Program-made: the position numbers and the translations under genes
Part shown: positions 25,391 to 34,591 of the stretch, piece after piece
How the letters are laid out: every line of letters begins with the position of its first letter
Position numbering within the stretch: position 1 is the first letter of the stretch
DNA from: CAZICM01 sp964537685
Lineage (GTDB): Bacteria > Myxococcota_A > Polyangia > Polyangiales > Polyangiaceae
Reading direction: 5' to 3'
Length of the DNA: 64,000 bases
NCBI GenBank assembly: GCA_964537685.1
Contig: CAZICM010000049.1
Span: 1-64,000 of the forward strand
The notes under the pieces: generated by a model
Told to the model about the DNA's origin: nothing
Database searches by the model: none
The model's input: only the letters and a program-made list of their open reading frames with translations

Positions 25391-26719
25391 GTGGATATAA
25401 AGCGAATTCGGGGCCTGAAAGCGCTTGTGCACGATGCCGTGGACCTGAGCACCTTTCTCGTGCGCGAGGGGCATGAATCTGTCTCGCGAGCCGTGTTGCG
25501 CATAACCAACCATATCGAGCCGCTCGCTGGACCCGCAAGTACCGTGGATGCCGCGCGGCGTCTCTCAACCGATGTGGTGCTTGGCACCATCCGCCTGGTC
25601 AATCGCGGTGTCGAGGCGGTCACGGATCTTGGGTTTGATGTGGCGCAGAGGGCGATGGAGGCGCAACGTGAGGCTGGGGATCATCCCATGCTTCAGCGGG
25701 CCGTGCCTATGCGCTCGGATGCGATGAAAAGCGGCGAATGGGCCGGCGATGCCGCGCTCGGGCTGGTCAATGGAGTCGTCGGTGATCATCTCCGGCGGCA
25801 TGAAAATGGTCTCGATCTCGGTATGGTGTTGCGGGTGGGGGATTATTATGTGGCGAATGAGCGCGATGCTATCGCGGAGGCGTTTGAGCGATCGGGGCTT
25901 CGCGCGACGCGGCGTGTTGCTGTGTTTGTGCATGGTCTTGGAACGACCGAATGGTCATGGTGTCTTGAAGCGGAAGCCTACCATGGCGATCCTTCGGCCA
26001 CTTTTGGCTCGCTGCTGGCGCGCGATCTTGATATCACGCCGCTTTGGATTCGGTACAATACCGGAAGGCATGTCTCGGAGAATGGCCGGGCGCTTTCGTT
26101 GTTGCTCGAAGCCTGTATGGGGGCATATCCCTTGGCTATCGAGGAGCTGATTCTCATCGGGCATAGCATGGGCGGGCTCGTGGTCCGGAGCGCGTGTCAC
26201 TATGGGAGCGAGAACGGGGCATCCTGGGTAGGGCGGGTTCGGCATGTGTTTGGTTTGGGCTCGCCGCATCAGGGGGCGCCGCTTGAGAAGGCTGGGAACC
26301 TGTTGGCGGGTCTGCTCGGCTCCGTCGATCTTCCGGGGACCTTAATTCCGGCTCGAATCCTCGAAGGCCGAAGCGCTGGAATAAAAGATTTGCGCCATGG
26401 CTCGCTGGTCGATGAGGATTGGCTTGGCCGCGACCCCGATGCGCTGGGGGATGATGGGAGGCATGAAGTTCCCTTGTTGCCCGGCGTCACATATCACTTT
26501 ATTTCCGCCACGGTGACGAGCGACCCGGAGCATCCGCTTGGTCAGATTGTGGGAGATCTTCTTGTGCGGGTTCCGAGCGCAAGCGGGCCTGGCGGGGCGG
26601 TGGCGGAGGAGCACAGGTTTGCAATTGAAACTGCCCGGTTTGGGGGCGTTCTTCACCATCAGCTTCAGAACCATCCCGCGCTGTACGCGGTCATTCACAA
26701 GGCTCTGTTGCAGGCGTAA
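25391..26719 (+). CDS. Alpha/beta hydrolase (PGAP1/lipase-like)
   Basis: 442 residues without a signal peptide. The first ~170 residues are helical and resemble nothing I know. The hydrolase core follows, with the oxyanion-type VFVHGLGTTEWSW (His181) and the nucleophile elbow IGHSMGGLV (Ser259). It continues through FGLGSPHQGAPLEKAG, an acidic 'DGRHEVPLLPGVTYHF' strand and a late His-rich segment FGGVLHHQLQNHPALY that probably supplies the catalytic His. The start is a GTG at 25391, 9 bp after the stop of copy 1. AGGAG in the end of copy 1 lies rather far away. The gene sits between the two mosaic paralogues and may have moved or duplicated with them. Confidence 0.8.
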   Translation: MDIKRIRGLKALVHDAVDLSTFLVREGHESVSRAVLRITNHIEPLAGPASTVDAARRLSTDVVLGTIRLVNRGVEAVTDLGFDVAQRAMEAQREAGDHPMLQRAVPMRSDAMKSGEWAGDAALGLVNGVVGDHLRRHENGLDLGMVLRVGDYYVANERDAIAEAFERSGLRATRRVAVFVHGLGTTEWSWCLEAEAYHGDPSATFGSLLARDLDITPLWIRYNTGRHVSENGRALSLLLEACMGAYPLAIEELILIGHSMGGLVVRSACHYGSENGASWVGRVRHVFGLGSPHQGAPLEKAGNLLAGLLGSVDLPGTLIPARILEGRSAGIKDLRHGSLVDEDWLGRDPDALGDDGRHEVPLLPGVTYHFISATVTSDPEHPLGQIVGDLLVRVPSASGPGGAVAEEHRFAIETARFGGVLHHQLQNHPALYAVIHKALLQA

Positions 26720-26770
26720 TCGGGGACAGAGCGGCGCCTGTACATAAATAAAGCCCGGCCAACAATTGGA

Positions 26771-26799
26771 TTGACAAGCCTGCATTTGTTGTGCAAGCT
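26771..26799 (+). promoter_or_regulatory. Candidate sigma70-type promoter, probably leaderless
   Basis: TTGACA (26771-26776), 17-bp spacer, CAAGCT (26794-26799), 9 bp to ATG 26809. It is homologous in position and spacing to the element before copy 1, although the spacer sequence differs at several positions. Confidence 0.5.
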
Positions 26800-26808
26800 G
26801 CGCCCGCC

Positions 26809-28512
26809 ATGAGTTTTCGATCTCCTTTGGGCGTCAGCGATTTCAAAAAACTGCGTGAAACCGGCCTAACTTTTGTCGACAAATCAAGGCTGATTATCGA
26901 GTTCCTTGAGTCGACGCCGGAAGTCCTTTTGCTTCCCAGGCCGCGCCGCTTTGGCAAGACGCTGAATCTGTCGATGCTTCGCTATTTTTTAGAGCAGCGT
27001 CCCGAGAACCTTGCTCATCTCTATGAAGACCTTGAAGTGTTTCGCTGCGAGAAGGCCCTTGACTATAAAAAGCACTTTCAGCAGTACCCCGTTATTTTTA
27101 TCTCCTTTAAAGACATCAGCGGCAAGACTTTTGATATGTGCCACGCGGCCATCGTCGATTTGCTCGCCAATGTATACCGCGATCATGAGGCCATTCTCGA
27201 CACTGGAAAGCTTAATGAAAGCGATATCGAAAACTACAAAGCGATTCTCAGCGGAAAGGCGCAGCCTATACGCTACCGAAGCGCTCTCGGCGATCTATGC
27301 AGATATATTCATCGCGCCACGGGCCAAAAACCTATTGTGCTCATCGATGAATACGATCATCCAATTCACCATGGCTGGCTCGGTGGCTATGGCGGCGATG
27401 TGCTGGATTTCTTCCGCGCTTTTTTGACGTCGGGTTTGAAGGATAATCCCCATTTGCAGCGCGCGGTGCTCACAGGCATTCTTCGTATCGCCCGCGAGAG
27501 TATCTTTTCGGGGCTGAACAATATCGCTGTCTATACGCTGATCGATAAGCCTTTTTGCAGTTGTTTTGGCTTTAGCGAGGAGGATGTGCGCTCTTTGATG
27601 CATATCGCCGGCCATCCCGAATGGCTGCCCACCGTTCAGGCTTGGTACAATGGATATTTGTTTTATGATCAAGTGATCTACAATCCTTGGAGTGTGCTTA
27701 GTTTTTTAAGCAATCACGGCGAGCCTTTGCCTTATTGGATCAATACCAGCAGCAACGATTTGATTAAGCGTTCGCTGCAAAGGCAGGCGGGCCATGTGGG
27801 CTCCGTTGTTGAGAAGCTGATTGAGGGTGGGAGTTTTGAACTTATTCTCGATAAAAATACGGTGCTCGATACGCTGGACCGAAGCCCGGACGCTTTATGG
27901 AGCCTGCTGACTTTTGCAGGTTATTTACGAGCGGAACGGAGTTCTCGCGGGGAAGGCGAGCAAAGTGCGCATGCGCTGAGCATTCCCAATCGGGAAGTGA
28001 GGACGATTTTTACGCAGACCTTTCAGCAATGGCTGGAGCATGGTTTCTACGGTAGAGGCGCCCATCTTCAAAAGCTGATTTCGGCCTTGATGAGCGGCGA
28101 TAGCGAGCTGTTGGAAGAGCAGTTGCAGGCTTTTGTGCTGAATGTGCTTTCGTTTCATGATGGTTCTCCCACCGATCCAGAAAGCATTTATCAAGCCTTT
28201 GTGCTGGGTCTTTTATGTATTTTAGAGCCGGAATACAGGGTGCGCAGCAATCGCGAATCGGGCAAGGGGCGTCCCGATGTGATGATTTTGCCGTCCAAGC
28301 CGAATAAACCTGGGGTTGTGCTGGAGTTAAAGGTGGTGCGGAGGGGTACGCTGGAGCAGGCTTTGGAGAAGGCGGCCAAGCAGATTCGGGAGAGGGATTA
28401 TCCGGCGGAAGCGAGGGCGGCGGGGGCCGAGCCCTTGTATTCGTTTGCCGTCGCTTTTGATGGAAAAGATTTGAGGGTGTTGGGGGTGGAGACCGCGGCA
28501 AAAGGGGGATAA
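26809..28512 (+). CDS. AAA-ATPase-like / PD-(D/E)XK nuclease superfamily protein, copy 2
   Basis: 567 residues, a paralogue of the gene at 23,672. It has the same MSFRSPLGVSDF start, RPRRFGKTLNL P-loop, IVLIDEYDHPIHHGW and C-terminal GRPDVMI ... LELK nuclease signature. DNA 27,451-27,759 equals 24,317-24,625, and 28,069-28,449 equals 24,938-25,318, without a mismatch by eye. The intervening stretches encoding roughly residues 105-210 and 325-420 share only moderate protein similarity. This mosaic points to gene conversion or recombination between copies. It ends 27 bp before the convergent RCC1 lipoprotein gene. Confidence 0.9.
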   Translation: MSFRSPLGVSDFKKLRETGLTFVDKSRLIIEFLESTPEVLLLPRPRRFGKTLNLSMLRYFLEQRPENLAHLYEDLEVFRCEKALDYKKHFQQYPVIFISFKDISGKTFDMCHAAIVDLLANVYRDHEAILDTGKLNESDIENYKAILSGKAQPIRYRSALGDLCRYIHRATGQKPIVLIDEYDHPIHHGWLGGYGGDVLDFFRAFLTSGLKDNPHLQRAVLTGILRIARESIFSGLNNIAVYTLIDKPFCSCFGFSEEDVRSLMHIAGHPEWLPTVQAWYNGYLFYDQVIYNPWSVLSFLSNHGEPLPYWINTSSNDLIKRSLQRQAGHVGSVVEKLIEGGSFELILDKNTVLDTLDRSPDALWSLLTFAGYLRAERSSRGEGEQSAHALSIPNREVRTIFTQTFQQWLEHGFYGRGAHLQKLISALMSGDSELLEEQLQAFVLNVLSFHDGSPTDPESIYQAFVLGLLCILEPEYRVRSNRESGKGRPDVMILPSKPNKPGVVLELKVVRRGTLEQALEKAAKQIRERDYPAEARAAGAEPLYSFAVAFDGKDLRVLGVETAAKGG

Positions 28513-28539
28513 GCAGCGCCGAGGCAAAGCCTTCTAAGC

Positions 28540-30600
28540 CTACTTCGTCCAAGAAAGCCCCTGAACCTGCACAGGTTTCCAAACCGATTTCTCAAAGGTC
28601 ATCCCTATATCCCATTTGGAATTATCCCCCCAGCAGGACACCGCTCCCTCCCGGTGCAGCGCGCAACGGTGATTCGTGGACACCAGTACCCCTATGGCAT
28701 CCGATAGATTCTGAACAAATACGGGCGCTTTTCGTTTGTCCGCTGTCCCATCCCCCAATTGACCATAATCATTGCCCCCCCAACATTGAACCCGGCCATC
28801 ACCCAATACCGCACAGCCATCCTCGGCCCCTCCATCGATGGCTACGGCTCCGTTCACCCCGGCTTTTGCCTTCTTTCTCAACTGAAGGTGCTTGTCCTCC
28901 ATAATCGCCAAATCCCAATACCAGCACCCGACTGTGCCATCCGTATGCAATACACATCCGCTCGGAAAATGCTGTTCCCGGCTCATGCTGATGTCGGCTA
29001 CACCGCTGATTCCAAAGGCTTGAACCGGTTTGGCCTCGTTGGCGCTGCGTCTCGCCACTTCGCCCCAGCACCATAGCGTTCCATCGGTCTTCACCGCGCA
29101 GGATGCCCGTTCAGAATAGGCCAGCGCTTTGGCTTCCCGCATGACAATCTTCGCAGGCTCGCCCCTCCGCCAACATAAAACCACCCCGTCTTTTCTCATG
29201 GCGCATCCATTGGAATGCTCCGTCGAAATGCGGGTGGCTTGATCGACGCCCGCGACCTTTGAACTGTCTTCCAATTCCACTTGGCCGTCGCCTAGGAGTA
29301 CGTCGTCCCCGCTGCATGCAACCACTCCTTTTTCACGCTTTGTGTCGATGGACTTGTTGTTGCCCCAGCACACTTGGACTCCATCCCCTCGAACCGCACA
29401 CGTTTCCCAGCCGTATTCACCACTGCATAGGCTCACCGCTTGCTTGAGGTTGGGCACATTCATGGGGGTATGATACTCACTGACCATTCCATCCCCAAGC
29501 CGGCCATTCAAGCGGCTGCCCCAACAGTGCACCGTGTTGTCGCTGCGCAGCGCGCAGTTGTGATCCATGCCCACGGCAATATCGGTAATGTCTTTGAGTT
29601 CTTCGACTTTGAGTGGGGTTCTTGACTCCCTCAGGCGATGCCGGCCCAATCGGTTGTATTCATTCGAGCCCCAGCAAAACACTTCTCCTTCGTTGCTCAG
29701 GGCGCAGGCATGGCTGTGTTCCACGCCCAAGCGGCGTATGGGGGGCAAGCCGGAAATGGCCTGGGGCATGGCCGATTGATAGCTTGCGGAAGCCCCCAGC
29801 ATGCCATACATATTGCTTCCCCAGCAAAAGACCTTGCCCTCCTTGGTCCGGGCGCAGCTTATATTGTAGTCGAGCGCCACATCGGCCACATCGGCCAGAC
29901 CCTTGACCATGGCGGGAATACTGGATCGATCTGGTCTATCTCCCGCTCCAATTTCGCCATAGCTATTGCTTCCCCAGCAAAAGACCGTTCCCGCGCTGGT
30001 TAATGCGCAGGCATGATAGGATCCAACGGCGACAGCAACGGCTTCCTCAACTCCGGCGATGGCGGTGGGTGGGGTTGTTTCCTGATCGGTAGACTTGACT
30101 TGGGTAATATCTTTGTTTGAACCCCAACAGATTACCCTGCCTTTCTCTATCCCGCAGCAATTCGATCCCTCGCATGAAAGCGCGCCGATATTCGCCAAAT
30201 CAGGCCGTGGAGCGAAGGTGACAGGCTTTTTATAGGGGGCAAAGGGACTGCTCTCGTAGATTTGGCCATCGGCATCGATCACGAATAGAAAGTCTTTATG
30301 AAAAACAAGGGATTTGGCTTGCCGCTGATCGGCCAGCACGGGCGTGGACGACGACATTAGACCGGCTTTTCCCCAGCATGAAAAATGTCCATTGCTTTGA
30401 AGGAGGCAGGTTTGTGCTCTGCTTTGGACCAAACGGGGGGATGCATTGACCAGCGGCGTGGAAGGAGGCGGAGGGGGAATAAGGGCTACAGGCTTTGGCG
30501 ATGGCCGAGGCTGGCTTTCGGGAAGCTTGGAACCCGAGCATCCCGACAATCCCAGAAGGAGAATTCCGCATCCAATGACCTGTTTTATGTACGGCGCCAT
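28540..30600 (-). CDS. RCC1-repeat lipoprotein
   Basis: 686 residues from ATG 30600 (AAAGGG lies upstream; the frame could begin 9 bp earlier at GTG 30609). Lipobox LLLGLSGC is followed by a Pro/Ser-rich linker. The mature part is RCC1 repeats of the type 'V.VG..H.CAL...G.V.CWGSN.YG.LG', visible about ten times (for example YHACALTSAGTVFCWGSNSY, HSHACALSNEGEVFCWGSNE, DHNCALRSDNTVHCWGS). Several pairs of Cys within the blades are typical of extracellular RCC1 proteins in Polyangia. RCC1 propellers mediate protein binding; a ligand cannot be read from the sequence. The gene is divergent from the lipoprotein at 30688. Confidence 0.85.
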   Translation of the reverse strand: MAPYIKQVIGCGILLLGLSGCSGSKLPESQPRPSPKPVALIPPPPPSTPLVNASPRLVQSRAQTCLLQSNGHFSCWGKAGLMSSSTPVLADQRQAKSLVFHKDFLFVIDADGQIYESSPFAPYKKPVTFAPRPDLANIGALSCEGSNCCGIEKGRVICWGSNKDITQVKSTDQETTPPTAIAGVEEAVAVAVGSYHACALTSAGTVFCWGSNSYGEIGAGDRPDRSSIPAMVKGLADVADVALDYNISCARTKEGKVFCWGSNMYGMLGASASYQSAMPQAISGLPPIRRLGVEHSHACALSNEGEVFCWGSNEYNRLGRHRLRESRTPLKVEELKDITDIAVGMDHNCALRSDNTVHCWGSRLNGRLGDGMVSEYHTPMNVPNLKQAVSLCSGEYGWETCAVRGDGVQVCWGNNKSIDTKREKGVVACSGDDVLLGDGQVELEDSSKVAGVDQATRISTEHSNGCAMRKDGVVLCWRRGEPAKIVMREAKALAYSERASCAVKTDGTLWCWGEVARRSANEAKPVQAFGISGVADISMSREQHFPSGCVLHTDGTVGCWYWDLAIMEDKHLQLRKKAKAGVNGAVAIDGGAEDGCAVLGDGRVQCWGGNDYGQLGDGTADKRKAPVFVQNLSDAIGVLVSTNHRCALHREGAVSCWGDNSKWDIGMTFEKSVWKPVQVQGLSWTK

Positions 30601-30649
30601 CGCGTCCACCCTTTCAGGCTATGTTTCGTGTGTCAAGTCGAAAAACAAA

Positions 30650-30678
30650 TTGATTCTTTGAGAGGATGGGTGTAGACG
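30650..30678 (+). promoter_or_regulatory. Candidate promoter, possibly leaderless
   Basis: TTGATT (30650-30655), 17-bp spacer, TAGACG (30673-30678), then 9 bp to ATG 30688. No Shine-Dalgarno lies before the ATG. The -10 element is weak, but the spacing equals that of the elements at 23634 and 26771. Confidence 0.35.
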
Positions 30679-30687
30679 GCTTTTGTT

Positions 30688-32019
30688 ATGAGCCCGCTCT
30701 GTCGAAGCGCCGCGTTGTCTTGGTTCGCGCTGATGGCCTGTACTCCGGCCTCGTCTCAAACCATTCCACCTTCCCCTAGGGCACAGGACGCCACACCTGT
30801 CAGCGCCTCGAAGAAGCCCCCGTCTCCAACCAACAGGCCGGAACCTGCACCGTTAGTAAGCGCATCCACGCCCCCTGCCGTATCGGCAGCGGAAACGCCA
30901 CCGGCTGAAGATCCCAACGTGGTACTGAAACGCCTTCTCGATCCAAAACCGGGCAGCGGACTCTTATTGCTTGGCGTGCACCGCGAGAATATCGAGGGAT
31001 ATGGCCCTATGTTTTCGAGCGAGGGCAAACCCCGGACGGATACGCGGCCCGGGTATATGACCTTGGTGATACGCACTCAAAACGGGGCGGCGGAGCTTCT
31101 GGGCACTTTATCGTATATTGCGCTTCCCCAGGGCGATCGGTTTAAATATATCGGGGAATCCAGTGTAAGCGTTCATTTGCCGGATTCGCCGAGCGTAAAA
31201 ATGTTCGATGGGGGGCCGATGCCCCGGGATTATGACGCGACGGATTTATGGACAACAGACGATAGAAAAACGATACCGGCGGCGGCCGAGGCGCTGGCCC
31301 AAAAGCTGAAAAAGAAGCTGTCTTGGGGCAAGGAAGACACCTCGCAGATTATATTTGTTACGCCCAAAGCCTTATGCAAAATGAATACGCGGACGGAGGT
31401 GACGGGGGGAGCGCTGTATTTCACGGGGATAACGCAATACACGGTAGAGTCCATGGATGGAACGTCCATTGATAATAATTTTGCCAAGCATGTGAGCGAG
31501 CCCGAGCTGATTCGCTTTGCCTCGGTTATCTTTGGTATTCCGCTTGAAGATGTGGATTTGGATAAGCCGGTGGGCGAGAGTTTTATGGTGTATAGCATTC
31601 GGGACGATATTCAACTGTGTATCGATCATGGCGAGGGGAGCACGCGGATGCTGGGATCGATATTAAAATCGGCCAATTCCGCGCGGAGTTTTAGCGATGA
31701 CCAGCCTTTTGGTCCTGCGCCGGAGCACTTGGCGCCGGGGAACGAGGCTATCCCTTTTGCCGCCCTGAAAAAGCTATTTCCAAAGGCTGCCGATGCCTTT
31801 ATATCGCGTTCGCACGATACCTTGTTCATCTTGCAGCCCTCGGCAGAAGGCGTGGCCGAGCTTGCGGTGTGGAACGCGCTGGATCAAAAAATATCGGGAA
31901 CGCTGCCTATTCCTGGACGGACCGTGATGGTGGAGTGGGCAATGGGGGACACGGCCATCGCTTGGGAGAAGCAGCTTCGGCCGGCCCTTCAGCGCCCGGC
32001 GGCAAGCGCGGCGAAATAA
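30688..32019 (+). CDS. Hypothetical lipoprotein
   Basis: A 443-residue lipoprotein with lipobox FALMAC near residue 18 and a long Pro/Ser/Ala-rich linker to about residue 70. The mature domain (80-430) is mixed alpha/beta, with no family I recognise. It contains PGYMTLVIRTQNG, LLGTLSYIALPQGDRF, MFDGGPMPRDYDATDLW and a C-terminal AELAVWNALDQK region. It is divergent from the RCC1 lipoprotein with 87 bp between starts, so the two may be co-regulated. Function unknown. Confidence 0.7.
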   Translation: MSPLCRSAALSWFALMACTPASSQTIPPSPRAQDATPVSASKKPPSPTNRPEPAPLVSASTPPAVSAAETPPAEDPNVVLKRLLDPKPGSGLLLLGVHRENIEGYGPMFSSEGKPRTDTRPGYMTLVIRTQNGAAELLGTLSYIALPQGDRFKYIGESSVSVHLPDSPSVKMFDGGPMPRDYDATDLWTTDDRKTIPAAAEALAQKLKKKLSWGKEDTSQIIFVTPKALCKMNTRTEVTGGALYFTGITQYTVESMDGTSIDNNFAKHVSEPELIRFASVIFGIPLEDVDLDKPVGESFMVYSIRDDIQLCIDHGEGSTRMLGSILKSANSARSFSDDQPFGPAPEHLAPGNEAIPFAALKKLFPKAADAFISRSHDTLFILQPSAEGVAELAVWNALDQKISGTLPIPGRTVMVEWAMGDTAIAWEKQLRPALQRPAASAAK

Positions 32020-32069
32020 CCCGGCGATTGACCCTAGCGGAAGACCAAGGTATCGCAATCGATTTTTCT

Positions 32070-32098
32070 TGACATTCAGCCCGGCCTGTCCATACGCG
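32070..32098 (+). promoter_or_regulatory. Candidate promoter of the DUF2169 gene
   Basis: TTGACA (32070-32075), 17-bp spacer, ATACGC (32093-32098), about 70 nt before ATG 32169. A second -10-like TATGCT at 32155-32160, 8 nt before the ATG, lacks a good -35 partner but resembles the -10 elements seen elsewhere in the window. Confidence 0.3.
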
Positions 32099-32168
32099 CC
32101 GCCCGCGCGCTTTACGCATATCAAAAAGACGATTCCCTTTCCCAAAAAACGCTGTATGCTCCGCATCG

Positions 32169-34553
32169 ATGAAGGTCGTTTCCCTCTGTCCGCTGCGTGC
32201 AATGGGGCTTGTTTATACGACATCCTCGGGCACCGTCGCTGAACTTGTTATCGTCAAGGCGACCTTCCTTCTTCAGCCCACGCGCTCCGTACTCGCGCCC
32301 GAGCAGGACGAGCTGAACGAAGACGATAATCATTGGAACGATGATATGACGCGCAGTGTATACGCTCCAAGCGATCGCGCGCCGTTTAAGCCCAAGGCGG
32401 ATATCACCGTTGTGGGCCATGCCTTTGCGCCCCGGGGCGAGCCGGTTCGTTCGCTTGTGGCCCGGCTGATGGTTGGTTCCGTCGATAAGCCGATTGAAAT
32501 CTGGTGTGACCGCGGACTTCGGCCTGTGGATGGTCAGATATTTGAGGGTCAGCGTTTCTCGAAGATGCCGCTTCGCTGGGAAAGGGCCGCGGGAGGCCCT
32601 GATTCGGATAACCCTGTAGGGATAAATCTCTATACGCCTCCCGATAAATATGGAATGGTTGCGATTCCCAATCTTCAAATGCCTGGAGCGAGCGTTACCA
32701 AGCAAAGTGATATCCTGCAACCCATTGGTTATGGCCCAATCGCTGAAACATGGCGGGTCAGGCGCGCTAAGTTTGGGCGCTACGCGGATACGCTTGGCAC
32801 ATCGAATTGGGATCAAAATCCATTACCGGATGATTTGGATTACCGATGCTTTCAGGTGGCCCCCGAAGATCAGCAGCTTTCTCAAATTAGGCCGGATGAG
32901 AGAATTGTTTTAGAGAATCTTCATCCCGCGCATCCTATGCTGGTCACATGTTTGCCCGGTATTGAGCCCAGTGTAACGGTGGAAAGAGCCAGCGGAGAAC
33001 ATGAGTCGGTCGTGCTGACGGCGGATAGTATGTGGATTGATACGGACAGGGCCTACTGTACGGTGGTATGGCGCGGCAGAATTGGGCTTCGTCATGCCGA
33101 AGAGGCCGGGCAAATTAAGGTATCGCTGGACCACGACGAAATCGAGACCACATCGTCGGAATTGCCTGTGCAAGAGGTCTCCTCCCCGCATTTAAACGCT
33201 CCCGCTCAAAAGTCTGTAACAGTGGTAGATTCAACGAGCATGCTCAATGTCTCGGAATTGGTAAAACAGCGGCCCGCCACATTGCCCATTCCCTTTCATG
33301 GGACTCCGCCGCCGCCGAGAAGCTCATCCCCGCAGGCGTCCCATCCTTCAACCAGTGCCTTGCCCTTTGTGCGGCCTCCTCCACCGAGAAGCTCCCAGCC
33401 CGAGATGGCCATCCGGGATGAAGCATCCTATGCCCCTGGTATTTCTCCGGCAAACAATGCCCCCATTCTTTCGGACCCAAGCTCGGACCCCTATGCGGGA
33501 ATGGGGCCAGCCACCGCGCCGCCCAAGCCTTCCGCATCTCAGATGATGGCCGCGGTGAGCCCACCTCCTTTGGTGCAGCCGCCTACCGAGGCGAGGCCGG
33601 CATCGGGAGCCGCTCCGGTGAGTCCCTGGGCAGGTGGGGCCAAGGATCTTGGAGCGGCCGCGGTGGTGCTTATACCTCAGCCGAGCGGGGCGGCGGCGGC
33701 GCCTTTGCCCAAAGCGCCTTTGCCATCGCATGCGCTGAGCACGCCCAGCCTATCCGGGCCTGTACCTGTTCAAAGTTTAATCTGGTACCATGATGAAAGC
33801 GTTGCCCGTTTTCGCCGTGTGGTGGAATGGAAGCCTATTCTCAAGGATTTGGAACGCAAGCCCAAAGACAAAGACCTTGACGATCCGGCTTTAGCCAAAG
33901 ATCCCATGGAAATGGAAGAGCGGCGGGAAGTGTTTGAGATTCTCACGCATGGGTCTCCAAAACATGCGGATACCGTCCAGCAAGCTTATTTGGATGCGAT
34001 ACGCGAGGATGGGAAGTATGTGCCCCCGCTGATACTCTTGGAGGGCGAGCTTTCCTTTCCCTTTGATGAACTGGAGACGCTAAAGGCCACGATGACAACG
34101 GTTTCGCCGCTGGTGACGCCAAACGATGAAAATTTAAGGGTTTCGCTTGAGACGGCGAAAGAGTTTCTAAAAACGCCCGGATTAAGCTGCGCGCCCGCGG
34201 TTTCGGACGGGCTCACGGCGCGCATCAAGGATTCGTTTGGGCAGGGCAAGCGCAACGTGCCACCGGGCTATGTGGACACCCAAACGGAACGGGTGCTGCT
34301 CGAACAGCGTCACTATCAAAAGCGTTCGGTCTTTGGGGGCAAGTTTATTCGCTCCTTGCTTTCGGTTGCCGGCTCAAGTTCGCCCCTGCCTGTGTATATT
34401 CCCGACGAGCTCAGCACCAAATTGCCGATGTATCAGCATTTTCGCGCGAAACTCATCGCCGAAATCAACCAGCAGGAAGACCAATACGAGACGCATTCCC
34501 TTGCGCTTCGGGTGCTTGCGTTGTCGCGCGTGACGCCGCCCCCAAAGCGATGA
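32169..34553 (+). CDS. DUF2169 domain-containing T6SS accessory protein
   Basis: 794 residues. The N-terminal ~320 residues match DUF2169: an opening VVSLCPLRAMG, the KPKADITVVGHAFAP.GEPV motif, the 'GFGPI...W..R....G.YD..W' equivalent (GYGPIAETWRVRRAKFGRYADTLG) and DLDYRCFQVAPEDQQ. DUF2169 proteins are encoded beside VgrG/PAAR genes and are thought to help load T6SS effectors. A Pro/Ala/Ser-rich linker (~370-530) separates a C-terminal domain of ~260 residues rich in acidic helices, also typical of myxobacterial homologues. The peptidoglycan-amidase-like gene follows 38 bp later on the same strand, making it the likely client. Confidence 0.85.
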   Translation: MKVVSLCPLRAMGLVYTTSSGTVAELVIVKATFLLQPTRSVLAPEQDELNEDDNHWNDDMTRSVYAPSDRAPFKPKADITVVGHAFAPRGEPVRSLVARLMVGSVDKPIEIWCDRGLRPVDGQIFEGQRFSKMPLRWERAAGGPDSDNPVGINLYTPPDKYGMVAIPNLQMPGASVTKQSDILQPIGYGPIAETWRVRRAKFGRYADTLGTSNWDQNPLPDDLDYRCFQVAPEDQQLSQIRPDERIVLENLHPAHPMLVTCLPGIEPSVTVERASGEHESVVLTADSMWIDTDRAYCTVVWRGRIGLRHAEEAGQIKVSLDHDEIETTSSELPVQEVSSPHLNAPAQKSVTVVDSTSMLNVSELVKQRPATLPIPFHGTPPPPRSSSPQASHPSTSALPFVRPPPPRSSQPEMAIRDEASYAPGISPANNAPILSDPSSDPYAGMGPATAPPKPSASQMMAAVSPPPLVQPPTEARPASGAAPVSPWAGGAKDLGAAAVVLIPQPSGAAAAPLPKAPLPSHALSTPSLSGPVPVQSLIWYHDESVARFRRVVEWKPILKDLERKPKDKDLDDPALAKDPMEMEERREVFEILTHGSPKHADTVQQAYLDAIREDGKYVPPLILLEGELSFPFDELETLKATMTTVSPLVTPNDENLRVSLETAKEFLKTPGLSCAPAVSDGLTARIKDSFGQGKRNVPPGYVDTQTERVLLEQRHYQKRSVFGGKFIRSLLSVAGSSSPLPVYIPDELSTKLPMYQHFRAKLIAEINQQEDQYETHSLALRVLALSRVTPPPKR

Positions 34554-34591
34554 GCAAAACCTTTCTCCTACGCGCATGTTTTGAGTGATTT

